A stretch of 64,000 nt of DNA from Phallusia mammillata (lineage: Eukaryota > Chordata > Ascidiacea > Phlebobranchia > Ascidiidae), in contig QLIY01000089.1 of NCBI GenBank assembly GCA_003260075.1, positions 1-64,000 on the forward strand, written 5' to 3'. The notes beneath the pieces are model-generated. The model saw nothing but the letters and a program-made list of their open reading frames with translations. It was not told the origin of the DNA and ran no database searches. The position numbers and the translations under genes are program-made. Position 1 is the stretch's first letter; each line of letters starts with the position of its first letter. This document shows, one piece after another, positions 29,301 to 39,200 of this stretch.

Positions 29301-32300
29301 AATTTTCAGTCAATGTCAGAGCTTGCTTGAACACTTGGTTGGTTTGGTTTTTGGTATTTAACTTGTACTGCTGGGAAAGTTTAAGACACAATGCTATCCC
29401 GGAAACACAATCGTTCTGTAATGTTTCCTGTACTGCCGAGAGGTAATTTGGGTCTGGCCAGAAGTAATGACTAATCGTCCTATACTGAAATCCAAATTTT
29501 CGTATGAAACAACTTTTCCATCTTGACATTATATGTCAAATGCCTGGGGGCTTTTGTTTTGTAACATAAGACAACGTATACCGTGTGAAGATGTGTTATT
29601 TAACTTTGGAAAGAGAGGATGTATATAAAAGTTTTCATAGTGCATTTATTAACAACCAATGTGTCAAAGTTATATTGTTGTACACGTGAGGTCACTGAGT
29701 GTAAAGATTAATTAAAACCTGAGGGGAGAAGTTTTTTTTTATTGTGTTTGTTCATTTAGTTTAGGGGGGGGGGAAAGTAATGACTAATCGTCCTATACTG
29801 AAATCAAAATTTTCGTATGAAACAACTTTTCCATCTTGACATTATATGACAAATGCCTGGGGGCTTTTGTTTTGTAACATAAGACAACGTATACCGTGGG
29901 GGGGGGGATCCAACTGGTAGTTGTTAAATATTACCAAAGAATAAGCATCAGTTTGAATAAGGTGTTGATAGATGTTAGATACTTGTATTTTTCGTCGTTT
30001 TTAACAAAACAACGAACAGAAAGCTGGCCAATTTCAACGAAACAAATGCTTGCTGTGATAAATTGACAAGGGGGGGGGGGTCCAACTGGTAGTTGTTAAA
30101 TATTACCAAAGAATAAGCATCAGTTTAAATAAGGTGTTGATAGATGTTAGATACTGTACTTGTATTTTTCGTCGTTTTTAACAAAACAACGAACATATAG
30201 CTGGCCAATTTCAACGAAACAAATGCTTGCTGTGATAAATTGACAATTTATTGACTGAAATGTCTCATTTTAGACGTGGTTGTCGAGGATATGTCACGCA
30301 ACGGCTCAACGAGTCCTGTTCATCCGGCGACCGTTGCCTTACACCAACACAACCCTAAACCACATGTTGCCAGCACATTTGGTCACAACAAGTACATGGA
30401 TAACAATCATACAGAACACACCAATTCACAACCGCGAACAATTGGGCCGAGTCATTCGCTAAATCGACAAACTTCAACTCCTGTGTTGTCAGGTAAGCAC
30501 AAGCCGCAGTTTCCTATGAAAAGATACGTTAGTTTTTCGTTAAATGTCAGCATATTTCTGTGCAGTTACGTTACATGTTGACGCAACACTATGGGTTAAC
30601 AGAGTTTGCATGTCCAGCATAATCTTGCAAGAATAAAACCTTTAAGTTTAAGCTAAATTTGTCAGAGTTTACTAAAAAGCTGAATGTTAAACAGACATCA
30701 AGTATGTTTTTGCCAACTGTATCGAATAAATTAAACGCTGACTTCTGTTTCCTACATAAGTTGCACTTGTTTTATGTCAAAAAAAACATTTATTGCAGTG
30801 ACTTCACGGAAACCCCCTCCCGCACCCCCTCAGCGGAGGAATAGCAAGTTAACAGGAAGCATTAGGGAGGATCCCACCCAAAAAAGTGGAACAAGTGCGC
30901 CCCCTGTTTCAGGGACTTCATTTGCTCGAACCCCATCTCCGTCACCAACAACAACTCACCCACAATCATTCGGAAGGTGAAAGATTTTTCTTTTTTAATT
31001 TACTGTGGACTTGAGACTTGCCCATTATTGTATTACGTATTTTTTTCTTGAAAAATATATACTTCTTAAAATACAACATTGCTTTTACACTAGCTGGTTT
31101 TACTAAAAACATGTTCAACTATTTTACTAAAGTATCATGAAATCGACTAAATACAAACACTTTTGACAAACAAGAGATTAACTTTTACGAAATTAACTAA
31201 ATATTGGGGGGGGGGGTTTTTTTATTGAAAAATATATACTTCTTAAAATACAACATCGCTTTTACACTAGCTGGTTTTACTAAAAACATGTTCAACTATT
31301 TTCCTAAAGTATCAAGAAATCGACTAAATACAATCACTTTTGACAAACAAGAGATTAACTTTTACGAAATTAACTAAATATTGTACAACTGCAGTAAAAT
31401 ATTGTCCTTTAAAGTTCGAGTTTGCTAAACCTTTTTGTCATTTTGTTTAGTGTTCGGACAACCCCTGTCATCAAACAACCTTTGCGCCCCGAGATGTCCG
31501 GTTTCGCAGCTGCAATCGCCGCCGCTGCCCAAAGAAGAACCAGCGATTCTTCGCAGGATGGGGGAATACCCACAGCGACCACACCCACGGGTCACAAAGG
31601 ACCAAGTGTTGCTCCGAAACCTAAACCTGAGCGAAAACCGGAAGTTACTCAGCCCAAAGTTAACAAGGTTTGTGCTTATGCTCAGTTTGTCATACGTAGC
31701 TTATGTAGTTTTATTTGGAGAAGTTCAATTTAAGTCGATACATGTAGGTTGGTTCTTGGGAATAGTAACTTAAGTGTTTGACTGCGAATAAATGTATTGT
31801 ACTTTTTTGTTACAAGTCTTCATGTAGTTTCGCCGATTATTGTTTTATCGTGTAATGAGTTGCCGTTCTAAACCCCCAACGTAGTGCGCTGCGTTACTTA
31901 ATAATTGCGTAACATACATATTTTTACCTTTATTTAAATATTTGCAGACTGTTGAGCAACAACCACCTCCAGTATCAAGCAGTCCTTCACCTGCTCTTGC
32001 GCTCGCTCTAGCGGCCAAGAAGGCTACTGCGCAGCAAACATCTGCCGCCTCTAGTGGTGGAAAGGTTGAAAGCACTAATCTTGTGAAACCTTCGTCATTT
32101 AGCAACGCACTTCGTAGAGCATCAGGAGAAGAGAAACGTTCTGAAGCTCTCCAGAGATCAGGGTAAAACAAAAAATATATGTCACTTGGCAATATTAGTC
32201 ACACAATCAACCTGGGTTAGCGTTGCTAATTGCAGCCGCTGTTGTGTAAATTAATAATTATGCTTTTAGGAAAGTTTTACTAAAAAAGGCAGCCAATTGG

Positions 32301-33684
32301 GTATTTTTTTAATGTAGAATAAGTCTTAGTATCTTTGTTTTACCACCTTGACATTAAACATATATTCATTTCACCAGAACACCAGTTACACTTCCTCCGC
32401 CACCACCAACGCCACCTAGTGACACGGGTGGCAAATCTCCCAACTACATTCTTCCCCCACCTCCAACCTACGAACATCACGACACACCAAATAGTTCCAA
32501 CTATGATCAAATGCTTTCACTCCCTCCTCCTCCAGATGCGATGCTGAACTCTCCCTCTCCTTCAGACATCCCACCACCATCTGCATTTACAGGTTGGCGT
32601 TATTTAGTTAGAAATTTGTACTTATGTCCAATTAAAGCTTTCTCGCGAATTGCTGTTGGTTGCAATGTATTTTACCTAGTGGTCAAATTTTAAACCATTT
32701 TCTTACATTTTAGGTTCCTTGCCACCGCCGTCAGCTCCTTCCAAGTTTAAAGGTAACATTTCCCTGTTTTTACTTTGTTTTAAAAAAGCTCTTTGGGCCT
32801 TTTTTCGGTAACAAACAATATGTCAATGTTATTTTTTGAACTAAAAGTTGCCTCTTTTAAAAGACAATAGTTGTTATTTTGTCCAACACAGTTTTAATCG
32901 TTTGGAACCATGATAACCGAACATTTATCCATCTTATTCAAAAACCTTTTTTCTGCAAACAGATCAATCAAATCATTCTGCAATTTCATCGGAAGGTTAC
33001 ACGAACACATCAGTTAACGGTGTCGACAGCGTCAGTAATGCTGATTCGGGTGTGGATGACATTGGACCGGCTCGTCACATGCACAACGATGGTAAAACCA
33101 ATATTGAAACAATTTCGGTCGTTTCAAGTCACTCCACTATTTCGTCAGAAGACGGATCTGACGTGGGAGTTTCGCTTTGCTACGATTCAAAACCAAACAC
33201 AGAATCGAACGGAACATCGGGAAACATGTACCTCGACGTGCTACGTAAAAACAAACATTCCAGTGAAGCGCCGTCGAAGACAGTTGCTGGTTTGACCAAG
33301 GTGCAATTCGGGGGATTACCCACACCTGCGACTCATCCGAAACCAGCGAAACCCGCTGTAGAAAAAACTCCGCCGCAAAACGAAGTCAGTCAAAGTGAAC
33401 CGGCCAAAGTTACGCCCGCTGCGCCTCCAGTGGCGGTCACTGAAGCCAAACCCGCAGCGAAACCCAGTTACGAAGGCAAGTCGGTGACATCATGGACGGT
33501 TGATGAGGTCAGCGCGTGGCTGCAGGACCTCGGTCTTGGTCAATACGTAGACGCGTTTGCCGAAAATGAAATCGACGGAAGTCATTTGCCGGAGCTGGGA
33601 AAAGACGAGTTGCAAGAACTTGGTATTAAGCGCATGGGACATCGGCTCAGTATCGAGCGATCGCTTAAGAAATTAGGCCAGTAA
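2323..33684 (+). CDS. SHANK: SHANK postsynaptic-type scaffold protein, 30 coding exons
   Basis: Multidomain scaffold of the SHANK family, which links membrane proteins and adaptors to the cortical actin cytoskeleton. Coding exons: 2323-2489, 3079-3243, 3643-3811, 3891-3998, 4609-4680, 4811-4924, 8610-8799, 9158-9336, 10391-10558, 11652-11873, 12353-12425, 12760-12878, 12997-13073, 14827-14951, 15693-15821, 20101-20226, 20799-20850, 21405-21580, 22218-22342, 23331-23457, 26258-26422, 27420-27544, 27783-27936, 30274-30492, 30799-30976, 31451-31667, 31948-32162, 32378-32592, 32714-32752, 32963-33684. The sum is 4932 nt, giving 1643 aa with all phases compatible. Domain order by residue: unstructured 1-185, SPN about 186-272, ankyrin 280-543, SH3 650-735, PDZ 787-885, Ser/Pro-rich tail, SAM 1577-1643. 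This is the canonical SHANK order, and one gene carries all of it. The start is the first ATG of the open exon, followed by MSSFVGMRSATSELD; a further upstream exon cannot be excluded. Length is near vertebrate SHANKs (roughly 1700-2150 aa). The family identity is very secure; exons 1-3 are the least certain. Confidence 0.93.
3539..3669. repeat. Direct duplication across a 10-G run at SHANK exon 3
   Basis: The 48-base block at 3539-3586 recurs at 3622-3669, after a run of G at 3587-3596. The block includes the splice acceptor and first bases of SHANK exon 3, so the first copy is a truncated duplicate exon edge. The second copy continues into the real exon, so exon 3 is placed at 3643-3811. 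Confidence 0.8.
3891..4924 (+). other. SHANK SPN (Ras-association-like) domain exons
   Basis: Exons 3891-3998, 4609-4680 and 4811-4924, completed by the start of the exon at 8610. Key stretches are RVLLKISVTEQKL, KCLRVDISETAWTAKQRI, PFNYGLYCKKLGRFL and LRYKRRVF. They align in order with the N-terminal SPN domain of vertebrate SHANKs (there: KCLRLDP..VWAAKQRV, LNYGLF, FRYKRRVY). In the family this ubiquitin-like fold binds active Ras/Rap1 and folds back on the ankyrin block. Phases are 0/0/0 throughout. Confidence 0.85.
4925..8609. other. SHANK intron between SPN and ankyrin exons
   Basis: 3.7 kb with no supported exon. Minus-strand frames at 5661-6472 lack splice-consistent borders and family similarity. 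The only structured object seen is the foldback element at 8382-8573. The flanking exons join in phase 0 and align contiguously with other SHANKs, so no exon is missing here. Confidence 0.6.
8382..8573. mobile_element. Foldback element with hammerhead-like cores
   Basis: Flanked by the target duplication AAATTGTT (8374-8381 and 8574-8581). It starts AGGTACACAATTCACGG, the same start as the element at 42270. Inverted arms at about 8441-8486 and 8522-8567 pair over nearly their whole length around a short spacer. The right arm on the + strand, and the left arm on the - strand, each carry CTGATGA, a short GACAA/TTGTC stem, then GAAACGTC. It sits 36 bases upstream of a SHANK exon, so its insertion is very close to the splice acceptor. 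Confidence 0.75.
9456..10338. mobile_element. Non-autonomous hAT-type element in a SHANK intron
   Basis: The left end CAGTGTGGTCCAACT and right end AGTTGGACCACGCTG are inverted repeats matching at 14 of 15 positions. The flanking octamers TCCTATGT (9448-9455) and TCCTATAT (10339-10346) agree at 7 of 8, as expected for a hAT 8-bp target duplication. No transposase frame is present. The apparent length is inflated: poly-G seams at 9615-9626 and 9851-9861 separate repeated copies of the interior, and the second seam also repeats flanking DNA. Confidence 0.75.
10739..10906. repeat. Duplicated segment across a 10-G run
   Basis: About 78 bases starting TTATGTGCTTTAATG before the G run at 10818-10827 recur immediately after it, with at least one substitution (TTTTCGCAATG versus TTTGCGCAATG). 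Intronic, with no exon affected. Confidence 0.8.
13830..14112. repeat. Duplicated segment across a 10-G run
   Basis: About 130 bases ending with the GATGATGAT string precede the G run at 13964-13973 and recur after it, starting TTTTACCAGTAGGAG. Copies differ by several SNPs and a 2-base length change (TTTTTTCTCTCAC versus TTTTTTCCCAC). Located in the SHANK intron between 13074 and 14826. Confidence 0.8.
16452..16608. repeat. Foldback/MITE-like inverted repeat in the SH3 intron
   Basis: The left arm at about 16452-16496 (TGGTAAGTCTGTAAAGTG onward) is an imperfect reverse complement of the right arm at about 16565-16608, which ends CACATTACCGGCTTACCA. The arms are about 45 bases with a spacer of about 70. 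No clear target duplication and no coding capacity. Probably a small non-autonomous DNA element of unknown family. Confidence 0.6.
18870..19349. repeat. 240-bp tandem duplication joined by one N
   Basis: The block starting AAAAAACGTGTTTCTGTATG at about 18870 ends at GACGCTT, is followed by a single N (19110), and starts again. The copies differ at a few positions (CAACAATTTTT versus CAACATTTTTT, GGCACAACC versus GGAACAACC, ATTATGTAG versus ATTACGTAG). The N marks an assembly join. Intronic in SHANK. Confidence 0.9.
21405..23457 (+). other. SHANK PDZ domain exons
   Basis: Exons 21405-21580, 22218-22342 and 23331-23457. PDZ features: FDVVLKKGADGYGFVLRGAK (carboxylate-binding loop GYGF), then FAATPEYPALQYLESVENG, VGLRAGHYILK, INDKDVSCIGHRQIVDTI and GDPLRMRVANVVV. 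The order and the TPxxPALQYLESV segment are specific to SHANK PDZ domains, which bind C-terminal ligands of GKAP/SAPAP and receptors. GYGF replaces the family's GFGF, a conservative change. Confidence 0.93.
22598..23034. mobile_element. Non-autonomous hAT-type element, 437 bp
   Basis: The ends CAGTGGTTCTCAACC and GGTTTAGAACCCACTG are imperfect inverted repeats. A perfect 8-bp target duplication GCCTAGAA lies at 22590-22597 and 23035-23042. Internal subterminal repeats (GCGGACCCC near both ends) are typical of hAT MITEs. It lies within the PDZ intron and has no transposase. Confidence 0.85.
25242..25309. repeat. Two-copy 34-bp tandem repeat
   Basis: Two adjacent copies of a unit starting CTACTGTGTGGCCCCAAACT and ending TCTTAAAAATG, differing at one base (ATATC/GTATC). 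There is no poly-G between them, so this is an ordinary tandem duplication in the SHANK intron 23458-26257, which otherwise shows nothing. Confidence 0.8.
28530..28691. repeat. Duplicated segment across a 10-G run
   Basis: About 68 bases from TGGAAACCTCAAGCTCAATG up to the AAAAAAGAA string before the G run at 28605-28614 recur after it, with one substitution seen (ATGCTG/ATGTTG). In the SHANK intron 27937-30273. Confidence 0.8.
29462..30245. repeat. Chain of three poly-G-separated duplications
   Basis: G runs at 29764-29773, 29898-29907 and 30070-30080. The block 29462-29583 (AGTAATGACTAATCGTCC start) recurs at 29776-29897. The block after the second run (TCCAACTGGTAGTTG start) recurs after the third, with substitutions and a small insertion (ACTTGTATT versus ACTGTACTTGTATT). 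Three seams in 320 bases make the local assembly unreliable. No exon is affected. Confidence 0.8.
31040..31383. repeat. Duplicated segment across an 11-G run
   Basis: About 150 bases beginning TTGAAAAATATATACTTCTT precede the G run at 31206-31216 and recur after it. SNPs separate the copies (ACATTGC/ACATCGC, TTTTACTAAAG/TTTTCCTAAAG, ATCATGAA/ATCAAGAA). Intronic in SHANK. Confidence 0.8.
33481..33681 (+). other. SHANK C-terminal SAM domain
   Basis: The last 67 residues read SVTSWTVDEVSAWLQDLG, then GQYVDAFAENEIDG, LPELGKDELQELGI and GHRLSIERSLKKLGQ, then stop. This is a sterile alpha motif with the W-T-V-D-x-V-x-x-W-L start and the L-G-I-x-x-x-G-H-R end. In SHANKs the SAM domain polymerises into sheets. 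It lies intact in the last coding exon, right at the C terminus as in the family. Confidence 0.95.
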
Positions 33685-35020
33685 CTTTTTGCGTTTTTTT
33701 ATCACGCCCCTTCCGACCAAACACGGTTTGTATATTGTTGTAATAAATTGCGCTTAGAATACGTGAAATATTTCTACTTGTACTTGTCTGTTCTTGAAGG
33801 CTTCCACATTTTCTCCAGTGTCTTTTACGCGACCTATCGCCCCCTGCGGGCAGAACTGAACCACCACAAGAGTTATAGAATTGTTTTGTATTTTAACTTG
33901 CAGTCAAGTATTTTTTCCCGTGGCGGTTTATATCAGCGAGTCAATTATGCAAACACAACACTCGCCTTTTCAGTATTCGTATTGACTCAAAACCTTTTTG
34001 TCCTGATTTTGACCGAAACTTTTCCTACATTTCTGTGGTGATTTGAACTATTTGTCCATGTTCCTTGGTGTGTTGGACAAAAACTTGCTTATTTACACAA
34101 ACGGTTTTGCTATTTAAACTAAATGTATATCACTGAACTGTACAATCGTAAAAATCACGTATTTATTCATGTGGAATGAATTATCTTCTGTAGATTAATT
34201 TATTGGACTAGAAATTTGGGTTAAAAAATTTTCATTTACTGATTTCAAAGTACAAATCTAAAATTGTTTTACAGTCCTTAAATGTGATCTTAATCGTGTC
34301 ACTTATCATCAGACAATTAAAAAGTATTTCGTGTTATGACACAAGTTCGAAATGTTCGAGGCAAGAAGATCTTTGTCCTGGCAGTGCTGCTTCTCCACTT
34401 TGTTCCAATGCAGTGTCAATCAAAAATGTAACTCGGGTGGCTTGCTGAAGCGAGCTGCTGTAATAACCACTTGTGCATGGGCCGGTGTGCTTGGGTACAG
34501 CAATGTTTTTCACTTTTCTTTGTCACAACCCCTCAAATTGATTGGGATTGGCGCGTATATGTTTACATTTTCACCGCCTTTGCCTGTGAATTTTCTACTT
34601 CCGTTGAAACACTCGCATTGAGACTTTTTTTGGAAATAAAGCATCGCGCGTGCAAACTTGTATATTTGGTTTTTCCTTTTTGATTTCAGTTCAACGTGAG
34701 TTTTAAATTTGATTTACTCGCAAATAAGGGTGTAACTGCAGCCGTAATAATTTTCGGACAACTGTTGCGCCTTCATTCCAAAGGACATACAATAGGTTAC
34801 TACTTTTTTCAAAAAACAAATCAAAAGTTTCAAAATTCGGCATAAATAAAAAGAAATAACAATGATAAATAAAAAACAAATGCGTAAAATGCAAACTAAA
34901 AGTAAGTCAGTTGACAAGCGAAAACATGGCATCGGGGCAGCGGTTAGGATAAATAACGTTTCATACCATGTTGTATGGAGACCAGCTTAGCCTTACAATT
35001 ATAAAAAAGTACGCAGAATA
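33685..35020. other. Tail-to-tail intergenic region
   Basis: Lies between the SHANK stop (+) and the receptor stop (-). Apart from the SHANK poly(A) signal it contains only AT-rich sequence and short chance frames. No AATAAA on the minus strand was found close to the receptor stop. Confidence 0.5.
33742..33747 (+). promoter_or_regulatory. Candidate SHANK poly(A) signal
   Basis: AATAAA lies 58 bases after the SHANK stop codon in a T-rich context. This would give a very short 3' UTR. Confidence 0.6.
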
Positions 35021-36256
35021 TCAGGATATACTAGCTTCCCTTAGAGGAAATTCTTCAGAGATATCCGAAATTTTGTGAACAAATGTTTCAGGTTTTGCCG
35101 CAAATGCAACAGTCGTATCAGCCTCAACTTCATCTGGGGAACATACTTGAAATCGAATACGACGTTTTCTGACGTGAATATATACACAAGCCACGCCACT
35201 GTTCAGTGAAAAAAGGGCAACCACCACTCCTTGATACACAACATCGCTAACAGCATTGGGCCACATCAGTTTTACAAAGTACATCACAATAATTGGAGTC
35301 CAAGTTAGAATTTCAGCTACCGAAAAGTGGGCGATGGAGGATAAAGTAGTTGACGCTTGTGAAAGGTTGAATTCGTTTTCGTCACTTCGTTTTGGAATAA
35401 CCAACGCATAGACGATTCGTGCTGTGACGTAGAGCGATAGCACGCACGTGATCACCACGAAACAAAACGAGAACATGCTCCAAGTGCTTTGGTTGAATGT
35501 GGGTCGAGCGAAGAACATGGGCAGACAAAATTCACTTAGCGAATAATAACCAAACTCGCCGATAATTGAAAACCCTAATGACGGTGCCTTATCGGATATG
35601 ACGTCAGCGAACTTGGACCACGTAAAAAGAGAAAGTTCAGTGGGGGTTATATTGCCGCTCATGGTGATTACCCGCTCAGAAAAGATGCGAGCGCTTGTTT
35701 GATCGATGATGTTTCCAAACAAATTATCAACCAACGCATCGGTTTTCACCCACGCATGTGACTCACCACGCGAGGTCACTGTAACAGCGATGAAAGCCAG
35801 CGGTGCCCAGCATAAAATCCACATCAGTAAGGTAAGCAGGCAACTGGCAGTTTTGCTTACAAATCGAACTGACGGTGATTTACTCATTGACTTCCGAGTT
35901 GCAATTTCGCGTCGACATGATATCATAGATGCGAAGCAAGTCAAAATAATCCATGGTAAAGTGACTGAGATGAGCGTCATAATACCACTGATCTGACATG
36001 GACTGCTGATCCGCCATTCGAGGTTTTCTAGGCAGCTTTGTGTTTGAGTTTTTGAACTGCGCAAGAGTGTGTATGCGAAACACGCGCACAACATCATTTT
36101 TGCCGTTGCGATACTGGTGAACATGACGCTTTCGCGAAGGAACGTCACCAAACACGACCTCTCCCTTCTCAGTATGTAAAGTGAGTTTATGAGTGCCACC
36201 GTCAAGCCGTATAAGTTTCCAACCACCGCACACGCCGACAGGACGAGAATTCCGTA
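35021..36256 (-). other. Seven-transmembrane exon of the LDLa receptor
   Basis: A single 412-codon exon encodes the whole 7TM domain and tail. Probable helices: TM1 GILVLSACAVVGNLYGL, TM2 MFTSIATAKMMLCACFAY, TM3 SGIMTLISVTLPWIILTC, TM4 CLLTLLMWILCWAPLAFI, TM5 MFSFCFVVITCVLSLYV, TM6 SVAEILTWTPIIVMYFV (TWTP in place of CWxP), TM7 VVVALFSLNSGVACVYI. The region between TM4 and TM5 is unusually long, over 100 residues. The tail is short and acidic, with DISEEFP near the end. Confidence 0.8.
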
Positions 36257-39200
36257 CTGGAAACACAAACAAATAGGCTACCATGAGTCATGTGTAATTC
36301 AATTACAAGCATTTTTTTCAAGTTTTGTAATAATTGCAACACAGGACCACCCAAATGTGTGGCCTTGTACAAACATGCGTCACTGCAGTTGGTTTTCTTA
36401 TACCAACATACTTTAAGTTTTGTTTAGTATATACACACCCATGTCATATGAGTTTTTGTTAAATGTGGCATGCACTTTGTAAGTGAATAGGATTTAGTTG
36501 TCCCACCTGCAGGATAACATTGTCGCTTGGTTCATTCTCCACGTTTAGATGCCACTTGAAAGACGGATCGTCCGAACCATAAAAGTCCTGGAAAGTTGGA
36601 CAGTCGCTACTTTTCTCTTTGCACGGTTTGTCGCCTTTTACGTCACAGGGAGTGTCACGCTTGACGCCACACACACTCGGCAGCTCGTCGGCTTTATTTT
36701 GACAATCAGCGTGGCCGTCGCAAAGTTGAAGGATATCAAATGTATGCATGTGACTTGAAATGTCAGTTGATCCTTCACTGTCATCTAATAAAAGTTTTTT
36801 TAATTAAGGATCTGTTTTTTTAAATGGTTATAATATTTGGAAGTGAAGGATTCAAACCAAACTCAAGTCGAACATAACGTCATCTAACGGTGCTTATTAT
36901 TGTGACCAAAACCTGACTTTCTTGACCACAGGAGCCTTGTTTTGGTCTTTTTGTCAAAAAATGTCTGCGGCAAGGTCAGCTTTTGGCAAAACCGTGGGGT
37001 TGAAACTTGTTTGTTTTAAGGTAATTGGTTGTGAAAGTTGTTTGCTCGCTGAACGAGATATATTGGATTTTACTGTATTCGCACGCACAGGAACGTGAAA
37101 ATCAACCTGTGGTGGCCGCTGTGCAAACACACTACATTCTTAGTTGGGTTTCGGTCGAATCCAGAAACGTATGTACTTACCTAACAAACAAGGAAGCCTC
37201 GTCGGACAATACATCTCGTCAGTAGAGTTTGCGCATTGTGGTTCACCGTCACACGGTCGAACAGTCGTTCGATCACCTAAAACTCCGTCTGCACTCTATC
37301 AAAAAGAGGAAGTTGCTTATAAGCACATAAAGCCCAAACAACCCCGCGAAGACTTTTCTGTGGATTAATTGTTTGTAGCGCGCCTGTCTGTTCAATGCCA
37401 AAATCAACACGTAAACAGGATATCATTTTAACCGCGTTTAAGGCAACCATGCCAGCCTCTAGTCTATGCAAAGTTACAATCAACGAACAAGTTGCCAGCA
37501 CCGGTTGCCATCCTTATTTCTGAAAGACAAATTATGTAAAGAGATAAAAAGGTGTTAGTTTGCCGTTTTGCGCGACAGTGCTTTGTTTTAACGTGTGAAA
37601 AGATGCATGAACACTTGTAGTTTATAAATTACTCATTGTCAGGCACTGAAATCATAACTGCGTTTTATTCGATTTATAGAACTTGAGGTGACTTGAAAGA
37701 AATTGATCATACTTACTTGATTGCCACAGCGAAACCCATAATCTGGCACCAGAAGTTGACAAAATAAATTGTTTGTGGCGTTGCAAGCAGGTACACATTC
37801 GTCCTCCCCGAAAAAACATTCTGGTCTTGCGTCACACATTCGAGCATTGATTGTTCGGAACGAACCGTCAAGACTCAAACACTTGACGAATGCATCGGGT
37901 GGCTGCAAAACAATGCTTTCATTTCATCAGAAAGTCGATGAGCCGGGTCTGATGCCTTGTATCAAGTTTAGGAAACACGCTGGTGTTCGCACGGTAAACT
38001 CTATCCACAATCCGGAAAAGAACAAAATTCTTACAACTGCAGGTGAATCTGATTTGTGATTAATCATCAATAGTTAGTCATTACGCTATTTATAAGGTAT
38101 TTCCCTTCCCTAAAGTAACTTAAGAAGGCAAGCGGTTATTGGATCTGTTACTAGTGCTATGACCTCATATTTTAAATTTGGAAACTATGACCACATGCTT
38201 ACAAGTGTACAGAAAAACAAAAGCAACGTCATTCATCAAAGACCTGCGGTAACTTTGGTCAGAGACGTCACCTCACAATCATAAATAATTTATGGCGACA
38301 TAGGGGATTGCGTGGTTTCCTCTTGGGTAACACTTTCCCTTCATTTACTTTCCTTTACGTTTGCCAGGTGTAATCTGGCTGTTTGAACGGCGTCAGTTTG
38401 ATTTATAGTGCGGAAAATACACCTGGTTACGATTTTTCGCCTATACCCTTTCATTCGTGAGTTAAAGCAGGCTTTTGTTTTCCAACGCTTCTGTAGTCTA
38501 TGATAACACTTCCCTAATCAAATAGGTCGTCACCCATAATGCGAAACACATTTGTAATGCAGACCTACCTCGGATTTCGGCTCACAAACGTCGCGGTGGT
38601 CTTTCACTCCGGTTAAGCACACATCGACCGGCTTGACACATGTCAAATTCTGTTCCGTGTCGCTGCCAGCAAATGTATCCTGGTCAATTCCCAGGAGAGA
38701 AAGTGTTTCTCCAATGTCGCATTGCTTACAAGATCGACCGCTTGCGCCCGAGTCTTTCCATATTTGGTTCCAGCAGAAACTTTCGCACAGTTTGTTTACA
38801 GCCGGGGATCCTGGATGACGACATAAGCACTCGTCCGACATATCTGGACAGTCGATGATGTCATCGCACACCTGCAACAAATAATCGGGGCGTTTAAAAA
38901 AGTGTGTGGACAAAAGTTATTGAATGCAAATTGGAGGAAACAGCTTTGGCGCAGAGATACTATACAATTACTATTTGGATAAAGCGCACTGGGTTTTGCA
39001 TTCCATACGTGGCTTCCATCCCTAAATTACAATACCAAGGACTCAGACTGAAATTTATGTTTAATTATAGGCCGATTTGGAAGTTAGACGGTGAAAGCTG
39101 TTAAATGTAATTGAGCTTCTGTGGTATAACTATCGAAGCAATTATGTGGTTTTATGTTGAATTTATCTAAATATTATGTCTGGGCAATCTTCACAATCGA

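Larger units (their letters stand above)
26258..32752 (+). other. SHANK serine/proline-rich region exons
   Basis: Nine exons between the PDZ and SAM domains encode low-complexity Ser/Pro/Thr-rich sequence. Candidate SH3/EVH1-type ligands include SRKPPPAPPQRR (exon 30799-30976), PSVAPKPKPERKP (exon 31451-31667), TLPPPPPTPPSD and LPPPPTYE (exon 32378-32592). By analogy these correspond to the IRSp53/cortactin-binding region. A textbook Homer motif (PPxxF) was not seen in the stretches I read. The borders rest on splice sites and phase, since sequence conservation is low here. Confidence 0.75.

Noticed and set aside
35706-36284. Frames overlapping the 7TM exon in other phases or on the opposite strand
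   Set aside because: Shadows of the receptor exon, whose hydrophobic helices and phase fit are decisive.
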